Positions 51,581 to 60,680 are shown, counted from the first letter of the stretch. The stretch is 64,000 bases of DNA from Pelagibaculum spongiae (GCF_003097315.1 NZ_QDDL01000006.1:1-64000); one strand, 5' to 3'. The notes: a model not told the origin generated them from the sequence alone. Made by a program: numbers and translations.

Positions 51581-52004
51581 TATTTTGTTACCGATTGATA
51601 TTGACGCGTTAGGTACTGCCCGGCGTTGTTTAAAGCCAGCAGTTGAAATGGCACGGTTGAATAAAGACACTAGAGTTCACCTGTTAGCGGTGTTGCCTGG
51701 TTTTAATATGCCAATTGTTTCTAACTACTTTGACCAGAGCTTGATGGATAAAGCTCGGGAAGAAGCAGAACAAATAATGGAATCTTTCGTTAAAGAAGAT
51801 GTGCCAGATGATATTCAAGTGGTTACCCACATATCGATTGGCGCACCTTTTAAACGCATATTAAAAGAAATCAATCTGCTGCGAGCTGACTTGGTTATCA
51901 TGTCTGCTAACTCTAGTGAGCGGAAAGATCGTTTCTTCCTTGGTCATGTTTCATCTAAGTTGGCAGAACACTCGCCAGCGAGCGTGATGATTATTAAAGA
52001 TTGA
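51570..52004 (+). CDS. Universal stress protein (UspA) family, transporter-linked
   Basis: A 144-residue single-domain Usp. It starts YRNILLPIDID at a GTG (51570) that overlaps the permease gene by 11 bases, with GGAG just upstream. The C-terminal block DLVIMSANSSERKDRFFLGH followed by VSSKLAEHSPASVMIIKD is the usual nucleotide-binding end, although the G-2x-G-9x-G-S/T motif is only partial. Its position recalls TeaD, the Usp that regulates the TeaABC TRAP transporter in Halomonas. Confidence 0.93.
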   Translation: MYRNILLPIDIDALGTARRCLKPAVEMARLNKDTRVHLLAVLPGFNMPIVSNYFDQSLMDKAREEAEQIMESFVKEDVPDDIQVVTHISIGAPFKRILKEINLLRADLVIMSANSSERKDRFFLGHVSSKLAEHSPASVMIIKD

Positions 52005-52026
52005 TTGCTAGCGTTTGAAAGATGTT

Positions 52027-52060
52027 AAAAAAATCCTCCTTTTCGGGAGGATTTTTTTTG
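52027..52060 (+). terminator. Intrinsic terminator of the TRAP-UspA operon
   Basis: AAAAAATCCTCC and GGGAGGATTTTTTTT form a strong stem with a TTTTC loop and eight T. Confidence 0.95.
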
Positions 52061-52189
52061 CCTGAAAAATGATCAAGTTGATCTTTAAATGTAAAAAAAG
52101 CAATCAATGGTCTAAGAAAATAAACACTTTGTGGCATAATCCACAGAACTTCCAAGTGAATTGATCGTAAGCCATCAGGAGTTTGGGTT

Positions 52190-55060
52190 ATGCCAACTAG
52201 GTATATCAAACAGCGATTTGGCAACCAAAATTGGTTGGCTGCGTTGGCGACCTTTATTTTGCTAGTACCCGTATTATTCTGGATCGCTTCTGATAGTCAT
52301 TTTCTTTTCTCATCATCAAAACTATCACCGCAACCCGGCAGCTACAAAATTTCTGCTCGAACTCACTTTCCGATATTTTTCAGGCAACCATGGCTTTTTT
52401 GTCCGAAAAAATTACTAGTTGAAACCGTAGATTCCAGCGGTCAACCTACCGCTCCTGATTGTGCCGAACCATGGGTCGCTCAACCCTTGGCTATTGGTGG
52501 TGTTGGGCATTATCGAATGGAATTCTCTTTAACCGGAATCGATGCAATGGTTGGTCTTCAGCTACCAAAAGGTTTGGACTTAGGCCAAGTGTGGAAAAAT
52601 GGGATTCGAGTTGTTTCAGAACAGATTGTTTCAGAGCAACTGATTGAAAATAAAGACCAGTATTTCTCGCACATCATTTTATTACCAGATAGCCAATTAC
52701 AACTAGAAGTAAATCATTTCTTTTCTTCAAATGATCAATTGAGAAAGCTAGTTAAAATTGATTATTTGCAGCGACTACAGAGCAATGATCAATGGCACCT
52801 AGCAATTAGTTCGGCAATGATCGGTTTATTGTTGGCATTGTCAATTTTAATGTTGATTGCACTTTTTCTTGGAGTAGAGCAAGGGGCAATTTATCTAGCA
52901 ATCAGCTTCTTAGCAGGTGCTGTTTATGTATTTGGTGCAGAGCAAATGGCTTTTTACTGGGACTCAGAGTTCTCCAGTAACTGGCTTATTAGATTAGAAT
53001 ATTTAGGGTTGCTTTTGCTTTGTGGCGCTTACGCCATGTTTATTCAACGATCTTTTCAACCGGCCATTCCTGAGCTACCGATTAATCTCTATTGGCAAAT
53101 TGCAGTAACTGGCGGCACTGCTTCGATATTGCTACCCGCCGGATTATTACCATCCTTTAGTAAACCTTGGTATATTATTACTATTGCTACCTTATGTTTT
53201 TTTATTTTCTTTTTAATAAAAAATTTAATCAATAAAAAAAACAAATGGCCCGCTTTGGGTTTGTTTGTTTCGATAGTCCTGTTGCTTAATCTTAGAGATG
53301 GCTTCTTTTTTCGAAATGAAATGCATTATTTTACACATTTTATAGTATGTCTCATTAGTGTGGTCATCGTCGGTATCCGTTTTCGAAATAAGTTAAAGAA
53401 GTTAACAGAGCAAAGTATTGTATTACAACAGAATGTTGACCGAAGAACGGAACAATTGCAGCAGCGAATTGTCGATGTTGAAACGGCCAGAAGTTCGGCG
53501 CAGGAAGCATCATTTCGTAAAAGTGAACTAATGGCGATTATGAGCCATGAAATCAGAACACCTCTGTCAGGTTTGATTGGCTCAATCAAACTTTTAAGCA
53601 CTGCACAGTTAACTGAAAAAGAGCTGAAATTACGGCAAAATGCCGAAATGGCTGGGCAGTCATTGTTAGATATCGTTAATGATCTGCTAGATTTTTCTCG
53701 CTGGGAAACTGGCAAGCAGACTTTAAAGCCGAAGCGATTTGAGCTGCATCGTTGGTGCAATGCTATCGAATCTCTAATGTCGATTTCGGCTAAAGAAAAG
53801 GGCCTTGAGCTGATTTTTGATTGCAGTGACACGCATCAAAAAGAACTGTGGCTTTATGGAGACCAACAGAAGATTCGTCAAGCAGTCATTAACTTACTAC
53901 ACAATGCAATCAAGTTTACCGGAACCGGCTGGGTAAAATTAACCGTTCGCTATGGCGGTGAAACCCTCTTAATAACAGTGGAAGATACCGGACCAGGTAT
54001 TGCAAAAATTGACCAGCAAGCGATTTTCCAATCTTTTGTTAGCATGGAAAACCAGTTTGATAATAACCGTACTGGCGCAGGTTTAGGTTTAGCGATTACT
54101 AATCGTATTGTGGCCAGCATGGGCGGTTCAATCCAGGTTGAAAACCGGCAACCCAATGGCTGCTGCTTTAACTTAAGTTTCCCAATACAACATATCGACG
54201 CACCATTAAAGAATGACTCTCATAATCTGGAAGCAGCTCAACGTTGCCGGGTGCTATTGGTTGAAGATGATCCAGCCAATCGGATTTTCTTGACTGAAAT
54301 ACTTTATCGAAGTGGCCATTCTTGCCAAGCAGCAGAGAATGGTGCGATGGCGATAAAATTATTTCAAGATTCGATTTTTGATGCATGTATTATTGATATG
54401 TATTTGCCAGACACTCGGGGCGATATGTTACTACAAAAAATGCAGCAATATTTAATTGATAATAAAAATAAAAATCGACCGTTGTTTATTGCATTGTCTG
54501 GAGCAATTAATTCATCTAATCAGAGTGAGTTTCTTAATTTTGGTTTTGATTATGTTCAGAGCAAACCAGTTGAGCTAGATGTGTTACAAAGCTTACTGGT
54601 AATGGCAACCAACCAGCCTTCATTGGTAGGTAAACAAACTGTTTCTTTAGCAGAAAATGATCGAGTTGAAGGCCATTCAGATAAAGTATTAGAACTTTCT
54701 ACAGTCGAAGCCTTAGTAAAACTATCATCACCGCCAGGGCAAGGTTTTTTAGAGCAGTATTCAGAGATGGGTAGTCAGGCAGTTAATCGAGTTATTGAAG
54801 CGGCAAAAACTTCTGCGCAAGAATCGTTTGAAATGTTACGGAAAGCGATTGCTGACCAAGATGAGTTGCAAATTTCCAAGGCTGCTCACCGTTTAAAAAG
54901 CGCTACTTTGGTGGTGCAACTTAACCAATGTTCGGCAATGGCTCATCAAATTGAAATAGATAAAACATGCTCATTAGAACAATTTTTTCAATTAAAAGTT
55001 TTTTGGGAAGAAGGCTTTAAGCAACTTCAATCTCAGGTGAAGATTGAGTGTGTTGATTAA
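52190..55060 (+). CDS. Hybrid sensor histidine kinase with 7TM-DISM, receiver and HPt domains
   Basis: A 956-residue membrane kinase. An N-terminal anchor and a periplasmic 7TMR-DISM-type beta domain (to ~200) precede seven membrane segments (~210-400), a coiled coil, HisKA (MSHEIRTPLSG, His453), HATPase with intact N box (LLHNAIKFTG), G1 (DTGPGI) and G2 (GAGLGL), a receiver (VEDDPANR, Asp736 in IIDMYLPD) and an HPt domain (His900 in AAHRLKSAT). The phosphorelay His-Asp-His is complete, so an external regulator should be the final acceptor. AGGAG lies before the ATG. Its 3' end overlaps the convergent kinase gene by 44 bases. Confidence 0.93.
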   Translation: MPTRYIKQRFGNQNWLAALATFILLVPVLFWIASDSHFLFSSSKLSPQPGSYKISARTHFPIFFRQPWLFCPKKLLVETVDSSGQPTAPDCAEPWVAQPLAIGGVGHYRMEFSLTGIDAMVGLQLPKGLDLGQVWKNGIRVVSEQIVSEQLIENKDQYFSHIILLPDSQLQLEVNHFFSSNDQLRKLVKIDYLQRLQSNDQWHLAISSAMIGLLLALSILMLIALFLGVEQGAIYLAISFLAGAVYVFGAEQMAFYWDSEFSSNWLIRLEYLGLLLLCGAYAMFIQRSFQPAIPELPINLYWQIAVTGGTASILLPAGLLPSFSKPWYIITIATLCFFIFFLIKNLINKKNKWPALGLFVSIVLLLNLRDGFFFRNEMHYFTHFIVCLISVVIVGIRFRNKLKKLTEQSIVLQQNVDRRTEQLQQRIVDVETARSSAQEASFRKSELMAIMSHEIRTPLSGLIGSIKLLSTAQLTEKELKLRQNAEMAGQSLLDIVNDLLDFSRWETGKQTLKPKRFELHRWCNAIESLMSISAKEKGLELIFDCSDTHQKELWLYGDQQKIRQAVINLLHNAIKFTGTGWVKLTVRYGGETLLITVEDTGPGIAKIDQQAIFQSFVSMENQFDNNRTGAGLGLAITNRIVASMGGSIQVENRQPNGCCFNLSFPIQHIDAPLKNDSHNLEAAQRCRVLLVEDDPANRIFLTEILYRSGHSCQAAENGAMAIKLFQDSIFDACIIDMYLPDTRGDMLLQKMQQYLIDNKNKNRPLFIALSGAINSSNQSEFLNFGFDYVQSKPVELDVLQSLLVMATNQPSLVGKQTVSLAENDRVEGHSDKVLELSTVEALVKLSSPPGQGFLEQYSEMGSQAVNRVIEAAKTSAQESFEMLRKAIADQDELQISKAAHRLKSATLVVQLNQCSAMAHQIEIDKTCSLEQFFQLKVFWEEGFKQLQSQVKIECVD

Positions 55061-57410
55061 TGATATTAAATAATGCTTCATGATGAACTGGCTTTCTTAA
55101 TATACCATCGAACAACGGTTGGTATTGGTCTAGCTGTTGCGGCATCAAACTAGCGGTATATGCATACATTGGCAGGCTAGCGAGTTCTTGTTCGGGTAAT
55201 GCTCGAATCACTTCTGCCAGTTCCAATCCGTTCATTGGCGACATTTGAATATCCACTAGCAACAGATCGATGTTGTCATTTAACAAATTCAAAGCCTGTT
55301 CACCTGAGTTAGCAGTAATAATTCTAAACTGATCGCACGGTAATAGCATTTTTATCACCTGATGATTCAATGGATCGTCATCCACTACCATGATGGTTGC
55401 AGGTTGTTTAGGTTTCAGTCGTGATTGAATACTGGCCTCACCCTGGCCTAGTTTAATATTAATTTTTAAACAGCCTGCGTTGTCACTTATCGTTTCCAGC
55501 CATATTTTCCCTTTCATCGCATCAATAATTTGCTGACTGATATTTAATCCGAAACCTGATGACAGATAGTTATCTGATTGAGGGTTATTTAAGTCAAACA
55601 AGAAGCTATCTGATAATTTATGCTCAGACATTTTAATATTATTGCTTCTGGCGGTAATTTCAATTTTCCACTGGCTGTCAGGTAGCGCTTCGGCTCTGGC
55701 AGAAATCAGAATGCTGCCTTTCTCAGAATGTTTAATTAAATAATTAATGCAAGAAATAAAAACAAGTTGTAACCGGTTTTTATCTGCGATTAGATGTTCA
55801 GGAAGATTAATTAGTTCAAGGTCGATCATTACGTTTTTCAGATCAGCCTGATAGTGAAGCAAGCAAATGGTATCTTGTAATAGCTGCTTTAAATTGAAGC
55901 TGGAGTAATGAAAAGATATTTGATTGTCGATAATTTGCGATTGATCTAATAGCTGGTCAATTAATATAGTCAGCGTATTGGTCGCGCTTTTGGCTGAGCT
56001 AACTAGCTGCTGTTGTTGTTTATCTAAATGAGTGTGTTGCAGGGCATGGCTAATCGCTTTTATGCCATTGACTGGGGTTCGCAGCTCATGGCTGAGAATA
56101 CCGAGAAAATTAGATTTGGCACTATTCTCTCGTGTTAAACCTTCTTTGGTTTTTTGTAACTCTGCAAGTTGGCTTTGTAGTTGCTGGTTTTTCTTGAGCA
56201 ACAATTGGTCAAGCTTTTTGGAACGATAGGTTTGCGCTTTGAGCTTTTGCTGGCTGCGATCACCAATGGTTAGTGCATTAACCAGAAACCAAAAAGCAAT
56301 CGCGTAAGCTGTTAAGCTGGGATAAAACTCACCGGTCACCGCACGATATTCGTCGTGCACCACGCTAAAAATTACTAAACCTGAAATGATCAGAGAATAA
56401 ATACTACCGCGAACCTCGTTTTTATATGCAAGCGTTAACCCCCAAGAACCATAAATTAGAGAAATGGGCATCATGGCAAGACCAATGTTAATGAATATAA
56501 AAGACTCATTGAGGTAAGAAGAAAAGCTCAAGGCGCTAAAAATAACCGAGAATGCGAACAAGCTATAAACAACAGCAGGCCGGTAATAACCTTTGTATAG
56601 CTGGTGTAAAATGAGTAAATAAGTGGGTGGGAACATCCATGCTGAAGTCCATTCGATAATATCAACAACGTAGTAGTCAAAATTATCAACCAACCAGTTC
56701 CCTTCAATTTTATGGCCGATAAAAACCTGGCCAATAATAATTAACGAGGCCCAAGCTAAAGTGAGTAGCTGGTATTCTTTTGGGTGAACGACATAAAGCG
56801 CTAAAAAATACAAACCCAGCAATAGATAGCCACCGAGATTCATCAGCAAAAAGGCATAGCGTTGGTTATAACTTGCTTGTAGTTGCTCAGCACTGCCTAA
56901 GGTTAATGACCGCTTGGGGCCACCAGAATAAAATTGGAAATTTGCAATTTGCCAAACCAGTTCCAATCTTTGTGTCTGGGGCAATCGAATTAACCGCTCT
57001 TGCAGCTTGGGAATGTTGCTTTGAGCGTTTTTGCCAGGCGTGCCAACATTAGCCATTAATTGGTCATTGGCCCATAAACGCCATGCGGTGTATTGGGTGG
57101 GAGATTCTAATATCAGTGGCGGTGCATTTTCTGGTAGTTGGATAATTAATCGATAACTGACATAGCCATGATCGGGTAAGCCGATTTCCCCCCAAATTTT
57201 AGGTACCGGCAGGTATTGATCAGGGAAAGTATCTTGCGGCGTGAGTAGTTTATTGCTGGCAGCCTGCCACATACCATCCAGTTTGATTGGATCGGTTTGA
57301 AAATCCCAGTTGCTAAGATCAATCTGCCCGTTAACTACGCTTGGTTGAGCCTGAACAGATAAAGCGAGCAACAATAGCAAGCAGCTAACTATTACCCGGA
57401 GTAAATACAT
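55017..57410 (-). CDS. Hybrid sensor kinase (7TM-DISM) with degenerate ATP-binding domain and receiver
   Basis: A 797-residue membrane protein: signal peptide (VIVSCLLLLLALSVQA), periplasmic 7TMR-DISM extracellular domain, seven membrane segments, coiled coil, HisKA (LSHELRTPVNG, His441), a poorly conserved HATPase and a receiver (VVDDDPLNH, Asp720 in LLVDIQMSP). In the HATPase the N box reads ISCINYLIKHS, without the key Asn, and no G1 DxGxG is seen; only SGFGLNIS resembles G2. It may act as a phosphatase or scaffold instead of an active kinase (inference). The ATG at 57410 overlaps the regulator gene by 26 bases, so the pair is coupled. Confidence 0.9.
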   Translation of the reverse strand: MYLLRVIVSCLLLLLALSVQAQPSVVNGQIDLSNWDFQTDPIKLDGMWQAASNKLLTPQDTFPDQYLPVPKIWGEIGLPDHGYVSYRLIIQLPENAPPLILESPTQYTAWRLWANDQLMANVGTPGKNAQSNIPKLQERLIRLPQTQRLELVWQIANFQFYSGGPKRSLTLGSAEQLQASYNQRYAFLLMNLGGYLLLGLYFLALYVVHPKEYQLLTLAWASLIIIGQVFIGHKIEGNWLVDNFDYYVVDIIEWTSAWMFPPTYLLILHQLYKGYYRPAVVYSLFAFSVIFSALSFSSYLNESFIFINIGLAMMPISLIYGSWGLTLAYKNEVRGSIYSLIISGLVIFSVVHDEYRAVTGEFYPSLTAYAIAFWFLVNALTIGDRSQQKLKAQTYRSKKLDQLLLKKNQQLQSQLAELQKTKEGLTRENSAKSNFLGILSHELRTPVNGIKAISHALQHTHLDKQQQQLVSSAKSATNTLTILIDQLLDQSQIIDNQISFHYSSFNLKQLLQDTICLLHYQADLKNVMIDLELINLPEHLIADKNRLQLVFISCINYLIKHSEKGSILISARAEALPDSQWKIEITARSNNIKMSEHKLSDSFLFDLNNPQSDNYLSSGFGLNISQQIIDAMKGKIWLETISDNAGCLKINIKLGQGEASIQSRLKPKQPATIMVVDDDPLNHQVIKMLLPCDQFRIITANSGEQALNLLNDNIDLLLVDIQMSPMNGLELAEVIRALPEQELASLPMYAYTASLMPQQLDQYQPLFDGILRKPVHHEALFNIINQHTQSSPEIEVA

Positions 57411-58080
57411 AACCAATGCCGTAGCGAGTTTGAATAATTTGTTTGTTGCGTGACACGTTGGAAAGTTTGTTACGCAGTTTGCTGACCAGCACATCGATGC
57501 CTCGATCTCCCGGTAACCACTCAGTTCTTCCCAGGCTATGTCCCAGTTCATCTCGAGTCAGCGGCTTGTCGATGTTTTTAATCATAAATTCAAACAAGCG
57601 AGATTCGGTTCGAGTTAAATTGCAGCTTTCACCCCACTGATTGGAAATCAGCATTGATTCTGGCGAGAAACACCAGTGGCGAAACTCAACAGCTTGACTG
57701 GCTTCAACTGGCACATCTCCCGAGCGCACTCGCTGTGACAGGTTTTTTGCGCAGGCAAGTAACTCTCGCATTGGAATAGGTTTGGCGTAGTAGGCATCGG
57801 CGCCATTTTCTAAGGCAATCACTCGTTCAACGGGATCATCGCAGGAAGTGGTAAAGATAATTCCAGTTTGAGATTTTTTACGAATTTCTTTACACAGAGA
57901 ATGGCCATCGGTATCGGGCAGCATCAAATCGATAAAAATCACATCAAAATCGTAGCGCTGGATTCGCTGCAGGGTTTCTTTGCCATCTGGAAGCTCCTGA
58001 ATCGTCCAGCCTCTAGCGCGAAGATATTCAGCTAGTAGGGTACGGGCAGCAGGATCGTCTTCAATAATTAAAGCATTCAT
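57385..58080 (-). CDS. Two-component response regulator, OmpR family
   Basis: A 231-residue regulator. Receiver domain: IIEDDPAARTLL, the phosphorylated Asp in DVIFIDLMLPDTDG and the Lys of YYAKPIPMREL. The C-terminal winged helix (LTRTESRLFEFMIKN, ELGHSLGRTEWLPGDRGIDV, IIQTRYGIGYVF) is of the OmpR/PhoB type. It is upstream of and overlaps the hybrid kinase gene. It may take phosphate from either or both 7TM-DISM kinases nearby. Confidence 0.94.
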   Translation of the reverse strand: MNALIIEDDPAARTLLAEYLRARGWTIQELPDGKETLQRIQRYDFDVIFIDLMLPDTDGHSLCKEIRKKSQTGIIFTTSCDDPVERVIALENGADAYYAKPIPMRELLACAKNLSQRVRSGDVPVEASQAVEFRHWCFSPESMLISNQWGESCNLTRTESRLFEFMIKNIDKPLTRDELGHSLGRTEWLPGDRGIDVLVSKLRNKLSNVSRNKQIIQTRYGIGYVFTPGNS

Positions 58081-58661
58081 GATCAGTCTGCAGCCTCTGT
58101 GAAAAGTAAGAAATATTCAGACTTAAAACGATTAACGTTATTTTGTAATAGAAAGCTATTGCAGCACAATCACTTTATTCAATAAAAAAGGCCGTGAGCA
58201 TCGTTAAAAGATACTACGACCTTAACACTCATCCTGAGCCAAGCTGTTGTTTGAAATAGTTATTTTCAGCTGTCAGTCCATTGAGGTTCTATCAGAGCGT
58301 ACTTGTAGAGCAGGAATACTTTTAATAGATGCTGTTTAAGTGTCTCTTCTAAACAATTCCTTCTCAGTGATGCAATTTCAACATATTTTTCGATGGATGT
58401 AATTTTTGTAAAATATGCGGTGCATCAAAATTTACAGCGTGGAATGAGTAAAAGGCTTGCTGGAGGATCTTAAGCAATCGTTGCAATCTTTACATTGTTA
58501 TCGATTGCGATACATAAAAAAGAATAGCTGTCTATTTTCAGCGATAAGTTGGTATTTATTGCAAAGCTACTTTGTTGTCGTGTGGCTTTTTAAATTTTCG
58601 GCGTGTCTGTTGGAGTAGAATTTGATGGTTGAAATGGAATGCACCTGAATAGGTGGTATTT
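58081..58661. other. Long gap upstream of the response regulator and the Flp-like gene
   Basis: No gene is seen. A hairpin near 58186-58225 (AAGGCCGT with ACGACCTT, one mismatch) follows a T-rich minus strand. Promoters for the minus-strand regulator-kinase operon and the plus-strand Flp-like gene are expected here. Confidence 0.45.
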
Positions 58662-58781
58662 ATGAGAGGCATGGCGAGCGTGCAACGTGGGCAGGAAACC
58701 GTTGAATATATCGTGCTAATTATTTTGATTGTGGTTGCGATAATAACAGTGGTTAATTTATTTCAGGCAACTATTTCATGA
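58662..58781 (+). CDS. Flp-type (class III type IV) prepilin, orphan
   Basis: A 39-residue protein starting MRGMASVQRG, then QETVEYIVLIILIVVAIITV and a short tail. Cleavage after the Gly would leave Glu at +5 and Tyr at +6, the exact Flp signature (G-x4-E-Y), followed by a ~20-residue hydrophobic helix. AGGTGG lies five bases before the ATG. No tad assembly genes are nearby. The gspO/pilD-type or a TadV-type peptidase would be required for maturation. It could also be a pseudopilin-like small membrane protein. Confidence 0.6.
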   Translation: MRGMASVQRGQETVEYIVLIILIVVAIITVVNLFQATIS

Positions 58782-58829
58782 GCAGACATAAAAGGACATA
58801 AGCAGTTGTAAGTGTTGTGAGGTATGAAG

Positions 58830-59039
58830 TTAGGCAGGAATTGAACAGGATATTTTTGCTAGAAGGGTTTTGTTGAAAAAAGAACAGCGCCAGCTGCTTT
58901 TATTCAGCTGGCTCCGCATTTCCTGTTGTTGACGTTGTTTGTCGGTTTTACGTTTTGCCTTGTTAGTTTTCTGGTGAACTCCGCCTTTGCGCATGATGGG
59001 GTCAAATGCAAAGGGGTTACGCCGATCAGGCTTAGCCAT
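58830..59039 (-). CDS. Small basic protein with internal terminator; ArfA-like candidate
   Basis: A 69-residue protein starting MAKPDRRNPFAFDPIMRKGG, then a very basic helix (NKAKRKTDKQRQQQ) and a Cys-containing hydrophobic tail (RCSFFNKTLLAKISC). Codons 43-51 form a perfect 8-bp hairpin followed by a T-run on the coding strand. E. coli arfA has the same layout: a basic rescue factor whose mRNA ends within the gene, and a hydrophobic tail that marks the full-length form. Sequence similarity to ArfA itself is weak (DPLF-like FDPIM). AAAGGAAA precedes the ATG at 59039. It lies just behind the nhaC terminator. Confidence 0.6.
   Translation of the reverse strand: MAKPDRRNPFAFDPIMRKGGVHQKTNKAKRKTDKQRQQQEMRSQLNKSSWRCSFFNKTLLAKISCSIPA
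58875..58912 (-). terminator. Intragenic intrinsic terminator in the ArfA-like gene
   Basis: GCCAGCTG (58905-58912) and CAGCTGGC (58889-58896) pair perfectly around AATAAAAG; on the minus strand the stem is followed by GCTGTTCTTTTTT. It lies inside the reading frame, about 18 codons ahead of the stop. No T-run is present on the plus strand, so it serves minus-strand transcription. Confidence 0.6.
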
Positions 59040-59055
59040 AGCGATTTCCTTTCGA

Positions 59056-59092
59056 TAAAAAAACACCGCGACCTAAAAAGTAGGCTGCGGTG
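59056..59092 (-). terminator. Intrinsic terminator of nhaC
   Basis: CACCGC and GCGGTG pair, with an inner CCTA/TAGG pairing, and are followed by seven T on the minus strand. It lies between the NhaC stop and the start of the ArfA-like gene. Confidence 0.85.
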
Positions 59093-59126
59093 CGAATTAT
59101 GATTCAGCTAACTGGCCTTTGCAAAG

Positions 59127-60485
59127 TTAGGCGAATTTCTTTTGGTTGCCGGTGGTCACTGGCACCTTCTGCAGCCAGATGCTGGCTAATGCAATCACAG
59201 CTAATGCCAAGCAATAATGAACGCTTAAGCTCAATTCTACTGGTGATAAGCCAGCGATTGATCCGGCCAGCAATAATTGTGCACCCCACGGAATCACCCC
59301 TTGCACCGCACAAGAGAAAATATCTAAAAGGCTGGCGGTTTGTTTCGGTTCAATCGCGTGTTCATTGGCAATATCTTTTGCTACATCGCCGCTGATAATA
59401 ATGGCGACGGTGTTATTTGCAGTGCAGGCATCAGTGGCGACGGCTAATGATGCAATACCTAAACAACCGGCCCGTTTTCCACCATTTTTTGTCAGGTTTC
59501 GAATCTTTTCCGATAACCAAACCAAACCACCTTGCTGCTTGATTAGGGCACTTAAGCCACCTACCAGCATCGACAGCAACATGATTTCAAACATGTTAGA
59601 AAAACCAGCGTAAATGTCGTTGGTATATTGGCCAAAGCTATAGTCAGCAACTAATAGGCCGATCACTCCGGAAATAATAAGGCCGCTGCCTAAAACTAGC
59701 AGTACGTTTAACCCGCTTAAGGCCAAAGCTAAAACGGCAACATAAGGTACTACCAGTAAAATTGAGCCAGTGTCTTTTGCTGCTACGGGAGCTGCGTCAT
59801 TTAAAATAAATAACGAAATCAGAGTAATAATTGCTGCGGGTAATGCCAGCTTGAAGTTAACTCTGAATTTATCTTTCATCTCACAACCTTGGCTGCGAGT
59901 TGCGGCAATGGTGGTGTCAGAAATAATCGAAAGATTATCACCAAACATTGCGCCACCGACCACTGCGCCCATGGTAATGCCTAGCGACATGCCCGTTGCT
60001 TCAGCGGCGCCTACTGCGACAGGAGCGACTGCTGCGATGGTGCCCATCGATGTGCCCATTGCGGTTGCGATAAACGCTGCAATCACAAAAATACCGGGTA
60101 ATACCAGAGATTCTGGGACTAGCGACAAACCCAATGCAACGGTAGCGTCGACACCGCCGATGGCTTTGGTAACCGCAGCAAATGCACCGGCAAGTAAAAA
60201 TACCATGCACATGGTGATCAGATTGACGTTACCTATGCCTTCTAAAAAGGTTTCTAGCGCAGCATTTAGTTTTTGCCGGCTGATGAACAATGCAAGGATC
60301 AACGCCGGTAATACGGCAACAGGGGCTTTTAATTGGTAAAAAGCAAAGTCGGTTCCAGCCAGGCTGTGATAAATGCCACTGCCAATGAAAATCGCCAGAA
60401 AAAGCAGAATAGGCACTAAGGCAATACCGCGGCCTAGTGGTTTTTCAACAGAGTTAGAGGTTGTAGCAGATTGAATTTGAGTCAT
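59127..60485 (-). CDS. Na+/H+ antiporter, NhaC family
   Basis: A 452-residue membrane protein with 11-12 segments. Family stretches include GTSMGTIAAVAPVAVGAA, GAVVGGAMFGDNLSIISDTT, ATDACTANNTVAIIISG and FSCAVQGVIPWGAQLLLAG, typical of the NhaC/ArsB-like Na+/H+ antiporter group. The ATG at 60485 gives MTQIQSATT; a frame from 60584 would start next to an upstream terminator. NhaC members exchange Na+ or organic ions for protons; the exact ions are not shown by sequence. Confidence 0.9.
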   Translation of the reverse strand: MTQIQSATTSNSVEKPLGRGIALVPILLFLAIFIGSGIYHSLAGTDFAFYQLKAPVAVLPALILALFISRQKLNAALETFLEGIGNVNLITMCMVFLLAGAFAAVTKAIGGVDATVALGLSLVPESLVLPGIFVIAAFIATAMGTSMGTIAAVAPVAVGAAEATGMSLGITMGAVVGGAMFGDNLSIISDTTIAATRSQGCEMKDKFRVNFKLALPAAIITLISLFILNDAAPVAAKDTGSILLVVPYVAVLALALSGLNVLLVLGSGLIISGVIGLLVADYSFGQYTNDIYAGFSNMFEIMLLSMLVGGLSALIKQQGGLVWLSEKIRNLTKNGGKRAGCLGIASLAVATDACTANNTVAIIISGDVAKDIANEHAIEPKQTASLLDIFSCAVQGVIPWGAQLLLAGSIAGLSPVELSLSVHYCLALAVIALASIWLQKVPVTTGNQKKFA

Positions 60486-60583
60486 CTTCGAACTTCTCTT
60501 CTTCAGACCAGCGCAGTAAGCAGCCACATTTAGTTTGGGCAGGTAATGAGCGAAAAATTGGTCAGGGTAGTCCGGCAAGTTCA

Positions 60584-60603
60584 TAAAAACGCCTCGCTGG
60601 CGT
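60584..60603 (-). terminator. Small intrinsic terminator after the 56-residue ORF
   Basis: ACGCC and GGCGT pair around a five-base loop and are followed by TTTTT on the minus strand. A second hairpin GCCATAAC/GTTATGGC lies at 60620-60638. Confidence 0.55.
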
Positions 60604-60680
60604 CCACCTACCGGGATTTGCCATAACTGGGTTATGGCGTGAATGATCTACAGAAAAAGTTACCTGTTAGATCGATATCG

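Noticed and set aside
59770-60339. 189-codon plus-strand frame
   Set aside because: It is an antisense shadow of the nhaC gene, low in complexity (Ala, Thr, Pro), with no start signal.
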